Assembly (NCBI GenBank): GCA_012842105.1
Contig: DUTL01000078.1
Span: 1 to 7,934, forward strand
DNA: 7,934 bases
DNA from: Candidatus Fermentithermobacillaceae bacterium
Lineage (GTDB): Bacteria; Bacillota; Sulfobacillia; Fermentithermobacillales; Fermentithermobacillaceae
Reading direction: 5' to 3'
The notes under the pieces were generated by a model. It ran no database searches. It was not told where the DNA came from and worked only from the letters and a program-made list of their open reading frames with translations. Positions 1 through 6,295 of this stretch are shown one piece after another (position 1 is the first letter of the stretch; each line of letters opens with the position of its first letter). Made by a program: the position numbers and the translations under genes.

Positions 1-113
1 ATTTGGAATTCAGCAAGTGGGTGAATATTTTCTACGACGAGCAGATGACAGCCGCTATGATAGACCGCCTGGTACATCACAGCTACCTTCTGCTATTTGA
101 GGGCCAAAATTAG
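1..113 (+). CDS. istB: IstB-like ATPase of an IS21-family insertion sequence, C-terminal end only
   Basis: Reading from base 3, the plus strand encodes 36 residues and then TAG at 111-113; the rest of the gene lies left of the window. The fragment starts LEFSKWVNIFYDEQMTAAMI and continues with DRLVHHSYLLLFEGQN. This matches the C-terminal end of IstB/DnaC-like transposition helper ATPases: a W..IF.DE...TAA..DRL.HH block followed by a hydrophobic strand and a (F/N)-G-(E/Q) turn. In IS21 elements IstB is an AAA+ protein that assists the IstA transposase in target selection. The Walker motifs are outside the window, so ATPase activity cannot be judged. The stop falls a few residues earlier than in many IstB proteins, which often continue with a short basic tail; this may be natural. 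The gene points toward the minus-strand genes that follow. Family recognition is from memory of the family pattern, with good confidence despite the short length. Confidence 0.8.
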   Translation, partial: LEFSKWVNIFYDEQMTAAMIDRLVHHSYLLLFEGQN

Positions 114-126
114 CTTGCAAAAAACA
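1..126 (+). mobile_element. Right end of an IS21-family element (boundary tentative)
   Basis: The istB 3' end is followed within about 15 bases by TTGCAAAAAACA (115-126), which ends in CA, as IS21-family elements usually do. Read inward from the end on the minus strand it is TGTTTTTTGCAAGC followed by TAATTTTGGCCC, an A/T run plus a TTTTGGCC block of a kind I recall from the ends of IS21-type elements. The left end lies outside the window, so the inverted repeat and the target duplication cannot be confirmed. The boundary at 126 is inferred. Other CA dinucleotides, for example in TTGACA at 206-211, are possible ends. Confidence 0.45.
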
Positions 127-178
127 CCCGCTTTGGAGGCAATGGTGGGATATAATGAATTATTTTATTATCAGCCAT
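110..178 (-). pseudogene. 5' stub of a gene apparently cut by the IS21-family insertion
   Basis: On the minus strand an ATG at 178-176 follows a near-perfect Shine-Dalgarno sequence, GAGGAGG (186-192), at a 7-nt spacing, one of the strongest initiation sites in the window. The frame encodes only 22 residues, MADNKIIHYIPPLPPKRVFF followed by AS, and stops with TAA at 112-110, inside the antisense of the istB 3' end. If the element ends at 126, only about the first 17 codons (to PPKR) are native and the rest is read through the IS end. The start lies 42 bases downstream of the DUF7000-like stop, so the two genes may have been co-transcribed. The pattern of an I-P-P segment followed by basic residues resembles the leader of some Firmicutes large serine recombinases, where a K-R-V-A-A-Y-x-R-V-S segment follows, but 17 residues cannot establish this. 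It could instead be a genuine small peptide gene. Confidence 0.5.
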
Positions 179-185
179 AACAAAA

Positions 186-192
186 CCTCCTC
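186..192 (-). promoter_or_regulatory. Strong ribosome binding site of the truncated gene
   Basis: GAGGAGG on the minus strand lies 7 nt before the ATG at 178. It is nearly fully complementary to the 3' end of 16S rRNA, and it is the main reason to regard the very short frame that follows as a real gene start rather than chance. Confidence 0.7.
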
Positions 193-220
193 AATTACAA
201 GTGCATTGACAAATAAAAAT

Positions 221-709
221 CTATCTTATAAGAAGATTGCTTACAGCTGTTATGAACGCTTCGATACCTTGCTCGATAACATCTGTCAAAATTACCTGGT
301 CCTCAAAATTCGGTGAAGATGTCAATGTGTATTCTATGATGGCATCCTGATTATTATCGTCATGAAATACTGTAATCCCATCAAAGGATTTACCGCGAAA
401 TAGAGACTCATATTGCTTGGATATTCTTCTGTTACGAGCAGAAAGCCATACTTCAAAGTCTCCCTTATCATGTACATAGACAATGGCTATTTTTAAGCCT
501 TTATCCTTTAACGACTTCGTGCTCAAAGAAAAATAGGACATATCCATGTAGCCTTGATATATACTGCTTACATCGTAATGTGGGTGTTTCTTGATAAACT
601 CAGCTCTTAATTTCCCTAAAAATTCTAATATTCCTTTATACGCAATTTGTATTTCGCCCTGTTGTAAATGATTTGTATACGCTTCAATTAGCTCATTCAG
701 AGTCTTCAT
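221..709 (-). CDS. DUF7000-like small soluble protein, function unknown
   Basis: The protein has 162 residues starting MKTLNELIEAYTNHLQQGEI. I chose the ATG at 709 because AGGGGG (716-721) lies 6 nt upstream. A longer frame from 793 would add 28 residues with an unlikely composition and no ribosome site. Visible features are an N-terminal helical part with a Q-x-A-Y-K-G-I-L-E-F-L segment (about 20-31) and R-A-E-F-I-K-K-H-P, a conserved-looking SIYQGYMDMSYF motif (about 49-60), an alternating K-I-A-I-V-Y-V-H strand, and a FEVWLSARNRR segment (about 86-96). The C-terminal half is acidic. There is no signal peptide, membrane helix or metal-site signature, so it should be cytosolic. The Y-K-G, I-Y-x-G-Y-M-D-M-(S/T)-Y-F, K-I-A-I-V and F-E-V-W-L blocks agree with what I recall of the DUF7000 family, found in Firmicutes and Bacteroidetes and without known function. 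It stands apart from the housekeeping run, separated by 216 nt, and lies in A+T-rich DNA beside an IS end. The family name is from memory; the gene call itself is firm. Confidence 0.8.
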   Translation of the reverse strand: MKTLNELIEAYTNHLQQGEIQIAYKGILEFLGKLRAEFIKKHPHYDVSSIYQGYMDMSYFSLSTKSLKDKGLKIAIVYVHDKGDFEVWLSARNRRISKQYESLFRGKSFDGITVFHDDNNQDAIIEYTLTSSPNFEDQVILTDVIEQGIEAFITAVSNLLIR

Positions 710-925
710 ATTTCGCCCCCTAAGTTTTATTTTTCGCAACGTTTTATCTAACATCCAACCTGACCACACAACCCTGCCAAATTCAAAAAACATCTAAATC
801 GCTCTGTCACGTCTAAAATCATGCCTTTGGACTTATTTCCACGAACCGATATTTTCACTATTTATGCTTATCAAATTTTATCTTTGAAACCTCGAAATGC
901 CCTTATGTCAAGCCCTTTTTTACAC
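710..925. other. Non-coding gap between the rlmD-like gene and the DUF7000-like gene
   Basis: This A+T-rich gap of 216 bases holds no supportable gene. On the minus strand a perfect TTGACA hexamer (911-906) lies just after the rlmD stop, but no good -10 hexamer sits 16-18 nt further on; the nearest, TAAAAT, is about 25 nt away. A weaker TTGATA occurs farther down, again without a clear partner. A promoter for the DUF7000-like gene is expected here but cannot be placed. No GC-rich hairpin with a following T-run, which would terminate the long upstream operon, is visible. Confidence 0.5.
716..721 (-). promoter_or_regulatory. Ribosome binding site fixing the DUF7000-like start
   Basis: AGGGGG on the minus strand, 6 nt before the ATG at 709. 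The alternative start at 793 has no purine-rich site at suitable distance. Confidence 0.65.
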
Positions 926-946
926 TCATTCTTTCACCCTTGACAT
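905..946. repeat. 8-bp inverted repeat spanning the rlmD-like stop codon
   Basis: ATGTCAAG at 905-912 is the reverse complement of CTTGACAT at 939-946, with 26 nt between the arms, and the TGA stop of the methyltransferase gene (928-926) lies in the loop. In the minus-strand transcript it could form a long-loop hairpin of low G+C content. There is no U-tract after it, so it does not qualify as an intrinsic terminator. Each arm contains TTGACA on one strand. A role in 3' end protection or in protein binding is possible; chance is also plausible. Confidence 0.35.
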
Positions 947-2320
947 CAATGCTACGCACTCCACATGCGGCGTCATTGGAAACATATCGAGAGGCTGGCA
1001 CTTAACCGCACTCCACCCCTGGTTTCTAAGGAAAATCAAATCCCGGGCGAGAGTAGCCGGATTACATGATACATACACAATGTTTCGCGGGTTAAGGTTA
1101 GCAATGGCGGCGAGAGCACCCTTATCTGAACCGCCCCTAGGAGGATCAAGTATCACAACATCAGGCTTGGGATACTTGTTATGTAAACCGGGCAACACCC
1201 TTTCTGCCTTGCCACACACAAATCCGACATTGTCTATCTCATTATCTCTTGCATTCTTCCAGGCATCCCTTATCGCAGCATCCACATCCTCAACCCCAAC
1301 TGCGAAAGATGCCTGAAGCGCAGCAAACAAGGTTATAGTGCCAATGCCGCAATAGATGTCATACACCACATCACTTGAATCAATCCCGGCCCAGGAAAGG
1401 GCGATTCTATAAAGATTCACCGCTTGATCTGAATTTACCTGGTAAAAAGATCGCGGGGATATTCTGAACTTAAGCCGCCCAAGATCCCTGCCAGGTTCTC
1501 CTGAACCCAAAATATCCTGAATATACATCCGGCCGGCCAGCAGACGGTCTTTATCCCCCATAACAACGTTAGTGCGTTTGGTGTTAATGTTCAGAACTAC
1601 ACTCTTGAGATTGTCTGTCGATTCCATGAGTTCCACAGCCATGGCTCTGGCTTTAGGAAGCCTGTGAGCATTTGACACCGGCACCGCCATGCATTCACCT
1701 GTACCCGGAGCCACCCTGGCAACAAGATGGCGTATCTGGCCCCGGCCTGTCTTCTCATTGTAAACCCTGTACTTACGCTTCTTTACCTGCTCCAGGAGGT
1801 TTGCTATCACTTTTCTCGCAGCAGGATGCTCCAGAATGCAATTGTCCGAAGGAACAACATTGTGTGTAAACGGCTCATAGAACCCTGCAACAACCTGGCC
1901 TTTCCGGAAGGCAAGAGGCACTTCTACCTTGTTGCGGTACCCCAGTACCCTGGGCGAGGCAACACACGGCAAAACGTCACAATCGGAAATCCTGGCAACA
2001 CGCCACAAGGCCTCTTTCACAATCCGGGCCTTCCATTCCAGCTGAACATTGTAATCAATATGCTGCCACGCACACCCTCCGCATAAGGACGCCACCTTAC
2101 ACAGTGCATCAACCCGGCCGTCACCGTACTCCAAAAATCTCTCAACCTGCCCGCGGACGAAGTTCTTCTTTCGTTCAACCAGAAAACACTCTACCAAGTC
2201 ACCAGGCAATGTGCCGGGAACAAACACAACAAGGCCCTCATCGGGCCCTGATAAAACTCTGCCTGTTCCTTCTCCTCTGTGGTTAAGGCCGGTAATTTGA
2301 ACTCTATACCATCGGCTCAT
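926..2320 (-). CDS. rlmD: 23S rRNA (uracil-C5)-methyltransferase, RlmD/TrmA (RumA) family
   Basis: This 464-residue protein has the full RumA-type layout and normal length. An N-terminal TRAM domain (about 2-62) is expected to bind RNA. Cys74, Cys80, Cys83 and Cys161 are spaced as the [4Fe-4S] ligands of the family. A Rossmann-type methyltransferase domain follows, with DIYCGIGT (321-328) for S-adenosylmethionine binding, DPPRGG (392-397), the nucleophile Cys419 in VSCNP, and the likely base Glu454 in HVE. The family transfers a methyl group to C5 of uridine in 23S rRNA, classically U1939. In Firmicutes the related RlmCD modifies both U747 and U1939, so the exact target is not settled by sequence. 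TrmA-type tRNA specificity is less likely because of the TRAM domain and the iron-sulphur cysteines. The ATG at 2320 starts one base after the murB stop and has only a distant purine stretch (AGGGAG, about 17 nt upstream), suggesting translation coupled to murB. It is the last gene of the run. Confidence 0.92.
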   Translation of the reverse strand: MSRWYRVQITGLNHRGEGTGRVLSGPDEGLVVFVPGTLPGDLVECFLVERKKNFVRGQVERFLEYGDGRVDALCKVASLCGGCAWQHIDYNVQLEWKARIVKEALWRVARISDCDVLPCVASPRVLGYRNKVEVPLAFRKGQVVAGFYEPFTHNVVPSDNCILEHPAARKVIANLLEQVKKRKYRVYNEKTGRGQIRHLVARVAPGTGECMAVPVSNAHRLPKARAMAVELMESTDNLKSVVLNINTKRTNVVMGDKDRLLAGRMYIQDILGSGEPGRDLGRLKFRISPRSFYQVNSDQAVNLYRIALSWAGIDSSDVVYDIYCGIGTITLFAALQASFAVGVEDVDAAIRDAWKNARDNEIDNVGFVCGKAERVLPGLHNKYPKPDVVILDPPRGGSDKGALAAIANLNPRNIVYVSCNPATLARDLIFLRNQGWSAVKCQPLDMFPMTPHVECVALMSRVKE

Positions 2321-2321
2321 G

Positions 2322-3287
2322 CTATTCTGATTCGCAATCTCCCTCTGGCTCTAAGTCTTCTCCAATTACTATGATTTCAGGCTGCAGAACAACTCCGAAA
2401 TTTTCGTGCACTTTGTTCTTTATAGCATCCATGAGGGTGAGAACATCCTTTGCAGTGGCACCACCATGGTTAACGATGAAACCTGCATGTTTAGGCGATA
2501 CCATAGCGCCTCCGCATGAAAACCCTTTGAGCCCCAGTTCTTCAATCATAGGGCCCACAAACCTTCCAGCCGGCCTCCTAAATGCACTGCCTGCAGAAGG
2601 AATATCCAACGGTTGTTTCTCTTCCCTTTGATTCAGATGATCCATCATAACCCGGTGAATTCTATCTCCATCGCCTGGCTCAAGAACCATCTCCACATTG
2701 AGAATAAGGAGGTCGTCTCTGGACAAAAACAGCGAATTCCTGTATGAAAACCCCGCTTCATTACTGGAAAGCCATTGTGTAGCACCATCGGCCGTTGCTA
2801 CTTCAACCTTATTCACCAGGGAACCTATGTCGCCCCCGTAAGCTCCTGCATTCATTGTAACGGCTCCGCCCATGCTCCCCGGGATCCCAACTGCAAACTC
2901 CAAACCCGATAATTGGTAGCGGACACTGGCTTCAACAATGGCCTGAAGAAGAGTTCCGGAACTGATTATCAGGCTCCTGGAACCGTTCCTTTCAACTCCG
3001 GCATATCCCGAAGCCATTTTCAGTATGCAACCCCTCACGCCCCCATCTCGAACCAGCAAATTGGTCCCATTTCCGATTATGTGACAGGGCACTTTGAGTT
3101 CTCGGCACATTAACCAGGCCTTAATCGCATCATCACGGGTGCCGGGAATGACGAGGAGGTCACATGGCCCGCCAATTCGAAACGATGTATGATTTGACAT
3201 TGGTTCGGAGAAAAAAACCTGGGAGTTGGCTAGCGAAGACGCAATTTGCTCATAAACCGCACTGGAATCACCACTTCCACCGCCCAT
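2322..3287 (-). CDS. murB: UDP-N-acetylenolpyruvoylglucosamine reductase MurB
   Basis: MurB is the cytosolic flavoenzyme that reduces UDP-GlcNAc-enolpyruvate to UDP-MurNAc with NADPH, the second committed step of peptidoglycan precursor synthesis. From the start at 3287 it has 321 residues, close to the roughly 300 usual for Gram-positive MurB. The FAD-binding domain shows SNHTSFRIGGP (about 31-41), IGNGTN (71-76) and GIPGSMGGAV (134-143). YRNS (182-185) carries the conserved Tyr-Arg. The C-terminal substrate domain has the catalytic serine in PSAGSAFRRP (Ser234) and the catalytic glutamate in QPEI (Glu304). The second ATG is preferred because AGGAGGA (3294-3300) sits 6 nt before it. An in-frame ATG at 3332 would add 15 residues and overlap the gatB stop as ATGA, but lacks such a site. 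The stop at 2322 is one base before the rlmD-like start. The function call is secure; only the start is open. Confidence 0.95.
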   Translation of the reverse strand: MGGGSGDSSAVYEQIASSLANSQVFFSEPMSNHTSFRIGGPCDLLVIPGTRDDAIKAWLMCRELKVPCHIIGNGTNLLVRDGGVRGCILKMASGYAGVERNGSRSLIISSGTLLQAIVEASVRYQLSGLEFAVGIPGSMGGAVTMNAGAYGGDIGSLVNKVEVATADGATQWLSSNEAGFSYRNSLFLSRDDLLILNVEMVLEPGDGDRIHRVMMDHLNQREEKQPLDIPSAGSAFRRPAGRFVGPMIEELGLKGFSCGGAMVSPKHAGFIVNHGGATAKDVLTLMDAIKNKVHENFGVVLQPEIIVIGEDLEPEGDCESE

Positions 3288-3293
3288 GGCCGC

Positions 3294-3300
3294 TCCTCCT
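3294..3300 (-). promoter_or_regulatory. Ribosome binding site deciding the murB start
   Basis: AGGAGGA on the minus strand, 6 nt before the ATG at 3287. It lies inside the frame that would be coding if the ATG at 3332 were used, which favours the shorter protein. Confidence 0.75.
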
Positions 3301-3328
3301 CTCTCTAACAATAGATTATGCTCCCTCA

Positions 3329-4780
3329 TCATGATAGTAGTTTGTCCTTCAATATTACGTTGACCTTGGCAGGGTTAGCTTTCCCCTTTGTACGTTTCAT
3401 AACCTGTCCCACCAAAAATCCAACAGCTTTGTTCTTCCCTGCCCTTATTTGCTCAACTACCGAAGGGTGGCCGGCAATCACCTCATCGATGATCCCGGCA
3501 AGGCTTTCTTCGTCTGAAATTTGCTCCAAGCCACGCTCCTTAACTATTGTACGCGGATCCTTTCCGGTCTCAATCATTATTACCAGTATATCTTTGGCTA
3601 TTTTACCGCTAATGACTCCCTTATCAATAAGTTCGAGCATTGATACAAGATATTCAGGGCTCAGGGGTATGTTTTCATACGATATGCCTTCCGCTTTCAT
3701 ATACCCTAAGAGTTCTACCATGATCCAATTAGATGCAGCCTTAGGTTCAGCACCAAGTGAAACACACTTGTCAAAAAACCCTGACAGCAAAGGATCGGCA
3801 GTAAGCACTCGTGCATCATACTCCGGCAGGCCAAGTTCATCAACATAATAAGATACAATCTCGTCAGGAAGTTTGGGCATGTTCTTCCTTACTTCCTCAA
3901 TAAACTCGTGATTCAAGTCTAACATGGGCAAATCCGGGTCAGGAAAGTACCTGTAGTCATCGCTTGTTTCTTTGGTGCGCAACACCTTGGTAACTTGCTC
4001 CGCCTCATCCCAATGCCGGGTCTCCCTGACAACTGTCCCACCTTGTTCCAGCACACATTTTTGCCTTTCAAACTCATAGGCAAGAGCTCTGGCCACTGCC
4101 CTAAACGAACTGAGGTTCTTCATTTCGCAGGGAGTCCCTGGAACTTCACTGCCCTTGGGTTTTACAGAAATGTTGCAGTCAACCCTCATAGACCCTTCTT
4201 CCATTTTTACATCGGAAACGCCCGCAAACTTCAGCACCCTTTGCAGTTTCTCCAGGTACTGCCTGGCCTCGTCAGGCGATGACATATCAGGCTCAGACAC
4301 AATTTCAATGAGCGGCACTCCTGATCTGTTAAAGTCCACCAACGAATATTCAGCGGTTATTATCTCGTCTCCGGCATGAATTGATTTGCCTGCGTCTTCT
4401 TCAATGTGAACCCGGTTAATTCTGATTTTCTTCAGCGGGCTGTCTATCTGGATATATCCGCTTTGCGCGAGCGGTTCATAAAACTGCGTTACCTGATACC
4501 CCTTGGGAAGATCGGGATAGAAGTAATTCTTGCGGTCAAACCTGCTGGAAAGATTAATTGAGCAGTTAAGAGCTATTGCGGCCCTGGTAGCCAGCCGTAC
4601 CGCTTCCATGTTAGCCAGGGGCAAAGAACCCGGCAATCCAAGGCATGCAGGGCATATGTTAGTATTGGGCGGGTCTCCGAACCGGGATGAGCACCGGCAG
4701 AACATCTTGGTCTTTGTCAATAACTCTACGTGGACTTCCAACCCAATCATCATTTCATATCGATCAGTCAACCAACTCAC
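3329..4780 (-). CDS. gatB: Aspartyl/glutamyl-tRNA amidotransferase subunit B
   Basis: GatB is the kinase-like and tRNA-binding subunit of GatCAB. It activates the side-chain carboxylate of misacylated Glu-tRNA(Gln) or Asp-tRNA(Asn) with ATP so that ammonia from GatA can amidate it. The 483-residue length is typical. Visible motifs are GLEVHVEL (13-20), KNYFYPDLPKGYQ (84-96), HIEEDAGK (125-132) and the signature DFNRSGVPLIEIVSEPDM (149-166). A cysteine quartet, Cys28, Cys30, Cys43 and Cys46 (CRC and CPAC), looks like a zinc site, as seen in many GatB proteins. The C-terminal segment from about 410 matches the helical GatB/YqeY tRNA-binding tail. The listed start is GTG at 4780, overlapping gatA by 17 nt. 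AGGGAG lies almost directly against this GTG, so TTG at 4771, or the double ATG at 4753/4750 just before GLEVH, could be the true start. Confidence 0.95.
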   Translation of the reverse strand: MSWLTDRYEMMIGLEVHVELLTKTKMFCRCSSRFGDPPNTNICPACLGLPGSLPLANMEAVRLATRAAIALNCSINLSSRFDRKNYFYPDLPKGYQVTQFYEPLAQSGYIQIDSPLKKIRINRVHIEEDAGKSIHAGDEIITAEYSLVDFNRSGVPLIEIVSEPDMSSPDEARQYLEKLQRVLKFAGVSDVKMEEGSMRVDCNISVKPKGSEVPGTPCEMKNLSSFRAVARALAYEFERQKCVLEQGGTVVRETRHWDEAEQVTKVLRTKETSDDYRYFPDPDLPMLDLNHEFIEEVRKNMPKLPDEIVSYYVDELGLPEYDARVLTADPLLSGFFDKCVSLGAEPKAASNWIMVELLGYMKAEGISYENIPLSPEYLVSMLELIDKGVISGKIAKDILVIMIETGKDPRTIVKERGLEQISDEESLAGIIDEVIAGHPSVVEQIRAGKNKAVGFLVGQVMKRTKGKANPAKVNVILKDKLLS

Positions 4781-6275
4781 ACTCCCTGACGGGGCTAAGT
4801 TTGCGTCTCATAGCGCGAACCTCCTGACGAATCTCGGCCCCAATTTCTTGTTCCAGAGAATCGCCCACCCTGAGCACCGTCTGCTCATCAAAGGGTTTGC
4901 CAATTACCTGCAAACCGCAAGGAAGGCTCAAACCACCGGAACGAACAAACCCCATAGGCATAGAAAGGGCACACAGGCCGGCCATGTTGACAGGAATCGT
5001 CATAAGGTCACCCAGGTACATGGTCAGCGGATCTTGAATCTTCTCCCCTATCTTAAATGCTACATCAGGCGAGGCCGGAGAAACGATTAAGTCAAAATCC
5101 TCAAAAACCTTGTCGAAATCACGCTTTATGAGAGTTCGAACCTGAGCGGCCCGTAGGTAATATTGCTCTTTATGCCCTGCACCCAACACAAAAGTGCCGA
5201 GGATTATCCGCCTGATAACTTCTTTTCCAAGGCCCTCCCCACGTGACCTCGTATACATTTCATCCAGCATCTCTGCAGGCGCCCGTTTGCCAAACCTTAC
5301 TCCGTCAAATTTCGACAGGTTAGAGGAAGCCTCGCCGGCTGCTATAACATAGTAAGCATCAACTGCATGGACTACTGAAGGTATACTAACTTCTTCAACT
5401 ATGATACCCATGCCTTCCATGGTGCTGAGGGCCTTGTCGAATTGCTCCTTGACCGGTGCAGAGACACCTTGCAGCAATTCCCTGGGGAAACCCACCCGAA
5501 GCCCTCTGACATTGCCGTCAAGCTTCTTTGTGTAAGCTACCCGCCCTCTCGCGGAGGATGTAGGATCAAGGCGATCAGCTCCGGCTACCGCTTCCAGAAC
5601 CAAGGCGCAATCCCATACAGTCTGCCCCAAAGGCCCCACTGCGTCCAAAGATGAAGCATACGCGGCGACGCCAAACCGGGATACAAGGCCGTAGCTGGGT
5701 TTTAGGCCGCAAATCCCGGTGAAACCGGCTGGTTGCCTAATTGAACCACCGGTGTCTGTTCCCAGGGCCAGAGGCGCCATTCCGGCAGCAACTGCCACAG
5801 CCGAACCGCCGCTTGAGCCACCCGGAACCCGCTTCAAATCCCAGGGGTTTCTTGTAATTCCGTAGGCAGAAGTCTCAGTTGAAGAACCCATGGCAAACTC
5901 GTCCATGTTGGTCTTTCCAATGAGAACCGCGCCTTGCTCACGCAATCGTCTTACCGTTGTTGCGTCATATGGTGAAATCCAGTTTTCCAGCATCTTTGAA
6001 CCGCAAGTACATCCGGCACCTTTAACACATATGTTATCCTTGACTGCAACGGGCAGCCCTGCCAAAAGCCCGGGGGTTTCACCTTTTTCCAGCAGGCAAT
6101 CAGCCCTGGCTGCATTGGCGCGTGCGGTTGGCTCCAGGACCTGAATAAACGCATTGGTTTCAGGATCTGCTTCATCTATCCTTTTCAAGTAGCTTTCCAG
6201 TACTTCCGTTGCAGAAATCTCTCCTGACAAAATATGTTTCAAAATATCCTTTGTGGCCATGTCCCATATCTCCAC
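4764..6275 (-). CDS. gatA: Glutamyl-tRNA(Gln)/aspartyl-tRNA(Asn) amidotransferase subunit A
   Basis: GatA is the amidase-signature subunit that hydrolyses glutamine (or asparagine) and channels ammonia to the GatB active site. The 503-residue protein shows the complete catalytic triad: Lys79 in VAVKD, cis-Ser154 in PGGSSGGS (151-158) and nucleophile Ser178 in TDTGGSIRQPAG (173-184). With the GTG at 6275 as codon 1 these positions coincide with the numbering I recall for Staphylococcus aureus GatA, which supports that start. AGAGGTG (6284-6290) lies 8 nt upstream of it. A second candidate is the ATG at 6260, five codons later. The gene follows gatC after 20 nt and overlaps gatB by 17 nt, so the three subunits are almost certainly co-expressed. 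Conserved Gly- and Pro-rich blocks (FTGICGLKPSYG, 185-196) are intact, with no sign of decay. A stand-alone amidase is very unlikely given gatC and gatB on either side. Confidence 0.96.
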   Translation of the reverse strand: MEIWDMATKDILKHILSGEISATEVLESYLKRIDEADPETNAFIQVLEPTARANAARADCLLEKGETPGLLAGLPVAVKDNICVKGAGCTCGSKMLENWISPYDATTVRRLREQGAVLIGKTNMDEFAMGSSTETSAYGITRNPWDLKRVPGGSSGGSAVAVAAGMAPLALGTDTGGSIRQPAGFTGICGLKPSYGLVSRFGVAAYASSLDAVGPLGQTVWDCALVLEAVAGADRLDPTSSARGRVAYTKKLDGNVRGLRVGFPRELLQGVSAPVKEQFDKALSTMEGMGIIVEEVSIPSVVHAVDAYYVIAAGEASSNLSKFDGVRFGKRAPAEMLDEMYTRSRGEGLGKEVIRRIILGTFVLGAGHKEQYYLRAAQVRTLIKRDFDKVFEDFDLIVSPASPDVAFKIGEKIQDPLTMYLGDLMTIPVNMAGLCALSMPMGFVRSGGLSLPCGLQVIGKPFDEQTVLRVGDSLEQEIGAEIRQEVRAMRRKLSPVRECELVD

Positions 6276-6283
6276 TGCCCAGA

Positions 6284-6290
6284 CACCTCT
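6284..6290 (-). promoter_or_regulatory. Ribosome binding site for the GTG start of gatA
   Basis: AGAGGTG on the minus strand, 8 nt before the GTG at 6275. Together with the agreement of catalytic residue numbering it favours GTG over the ATG at 6260. Confidence 0.55.
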
Positions 6291-6295
6291 TTTAT

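Noticed and set aside
710..793. 28-codon N-terminal extension of the DUF7000-like protein
   Set aside because: The extension lacks a ribosome site, has an unlikely composition, and the internal ATG at 709 has AGGGGG at 6 nt.
866..911. Promoter built from TTGACA (911-906) and TAAAAT on the minus strand
   Set aside because: The spacing of about 25 nt is far outside the 16-18 nt of a sigma-A promoter, and no better -10 hexamer was found.
897..1316. Plus-strand open frame of 139 codons opposite the 3' end of the rlmD-like gene
   Set aside because: It is antisense to a gene with clear catalytic motifs, has low-complexity Ser/Thr/Leu-rich composition, no ribosome site and no recognisable domain.
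3318..3848. Plus-strand open frame of 176 codons opposite gatB
   Set aside because: It mirrors gatB codons in the antisense direction. The serine- and proline-rich composition is typical of a shadow frame.
4530..5090. Plus-strand open frame of 186 codons opposite gatB and gatA
   Set aside because: It spans the antisense of two well-supported genes and their overlap, and shows no family resemblance.
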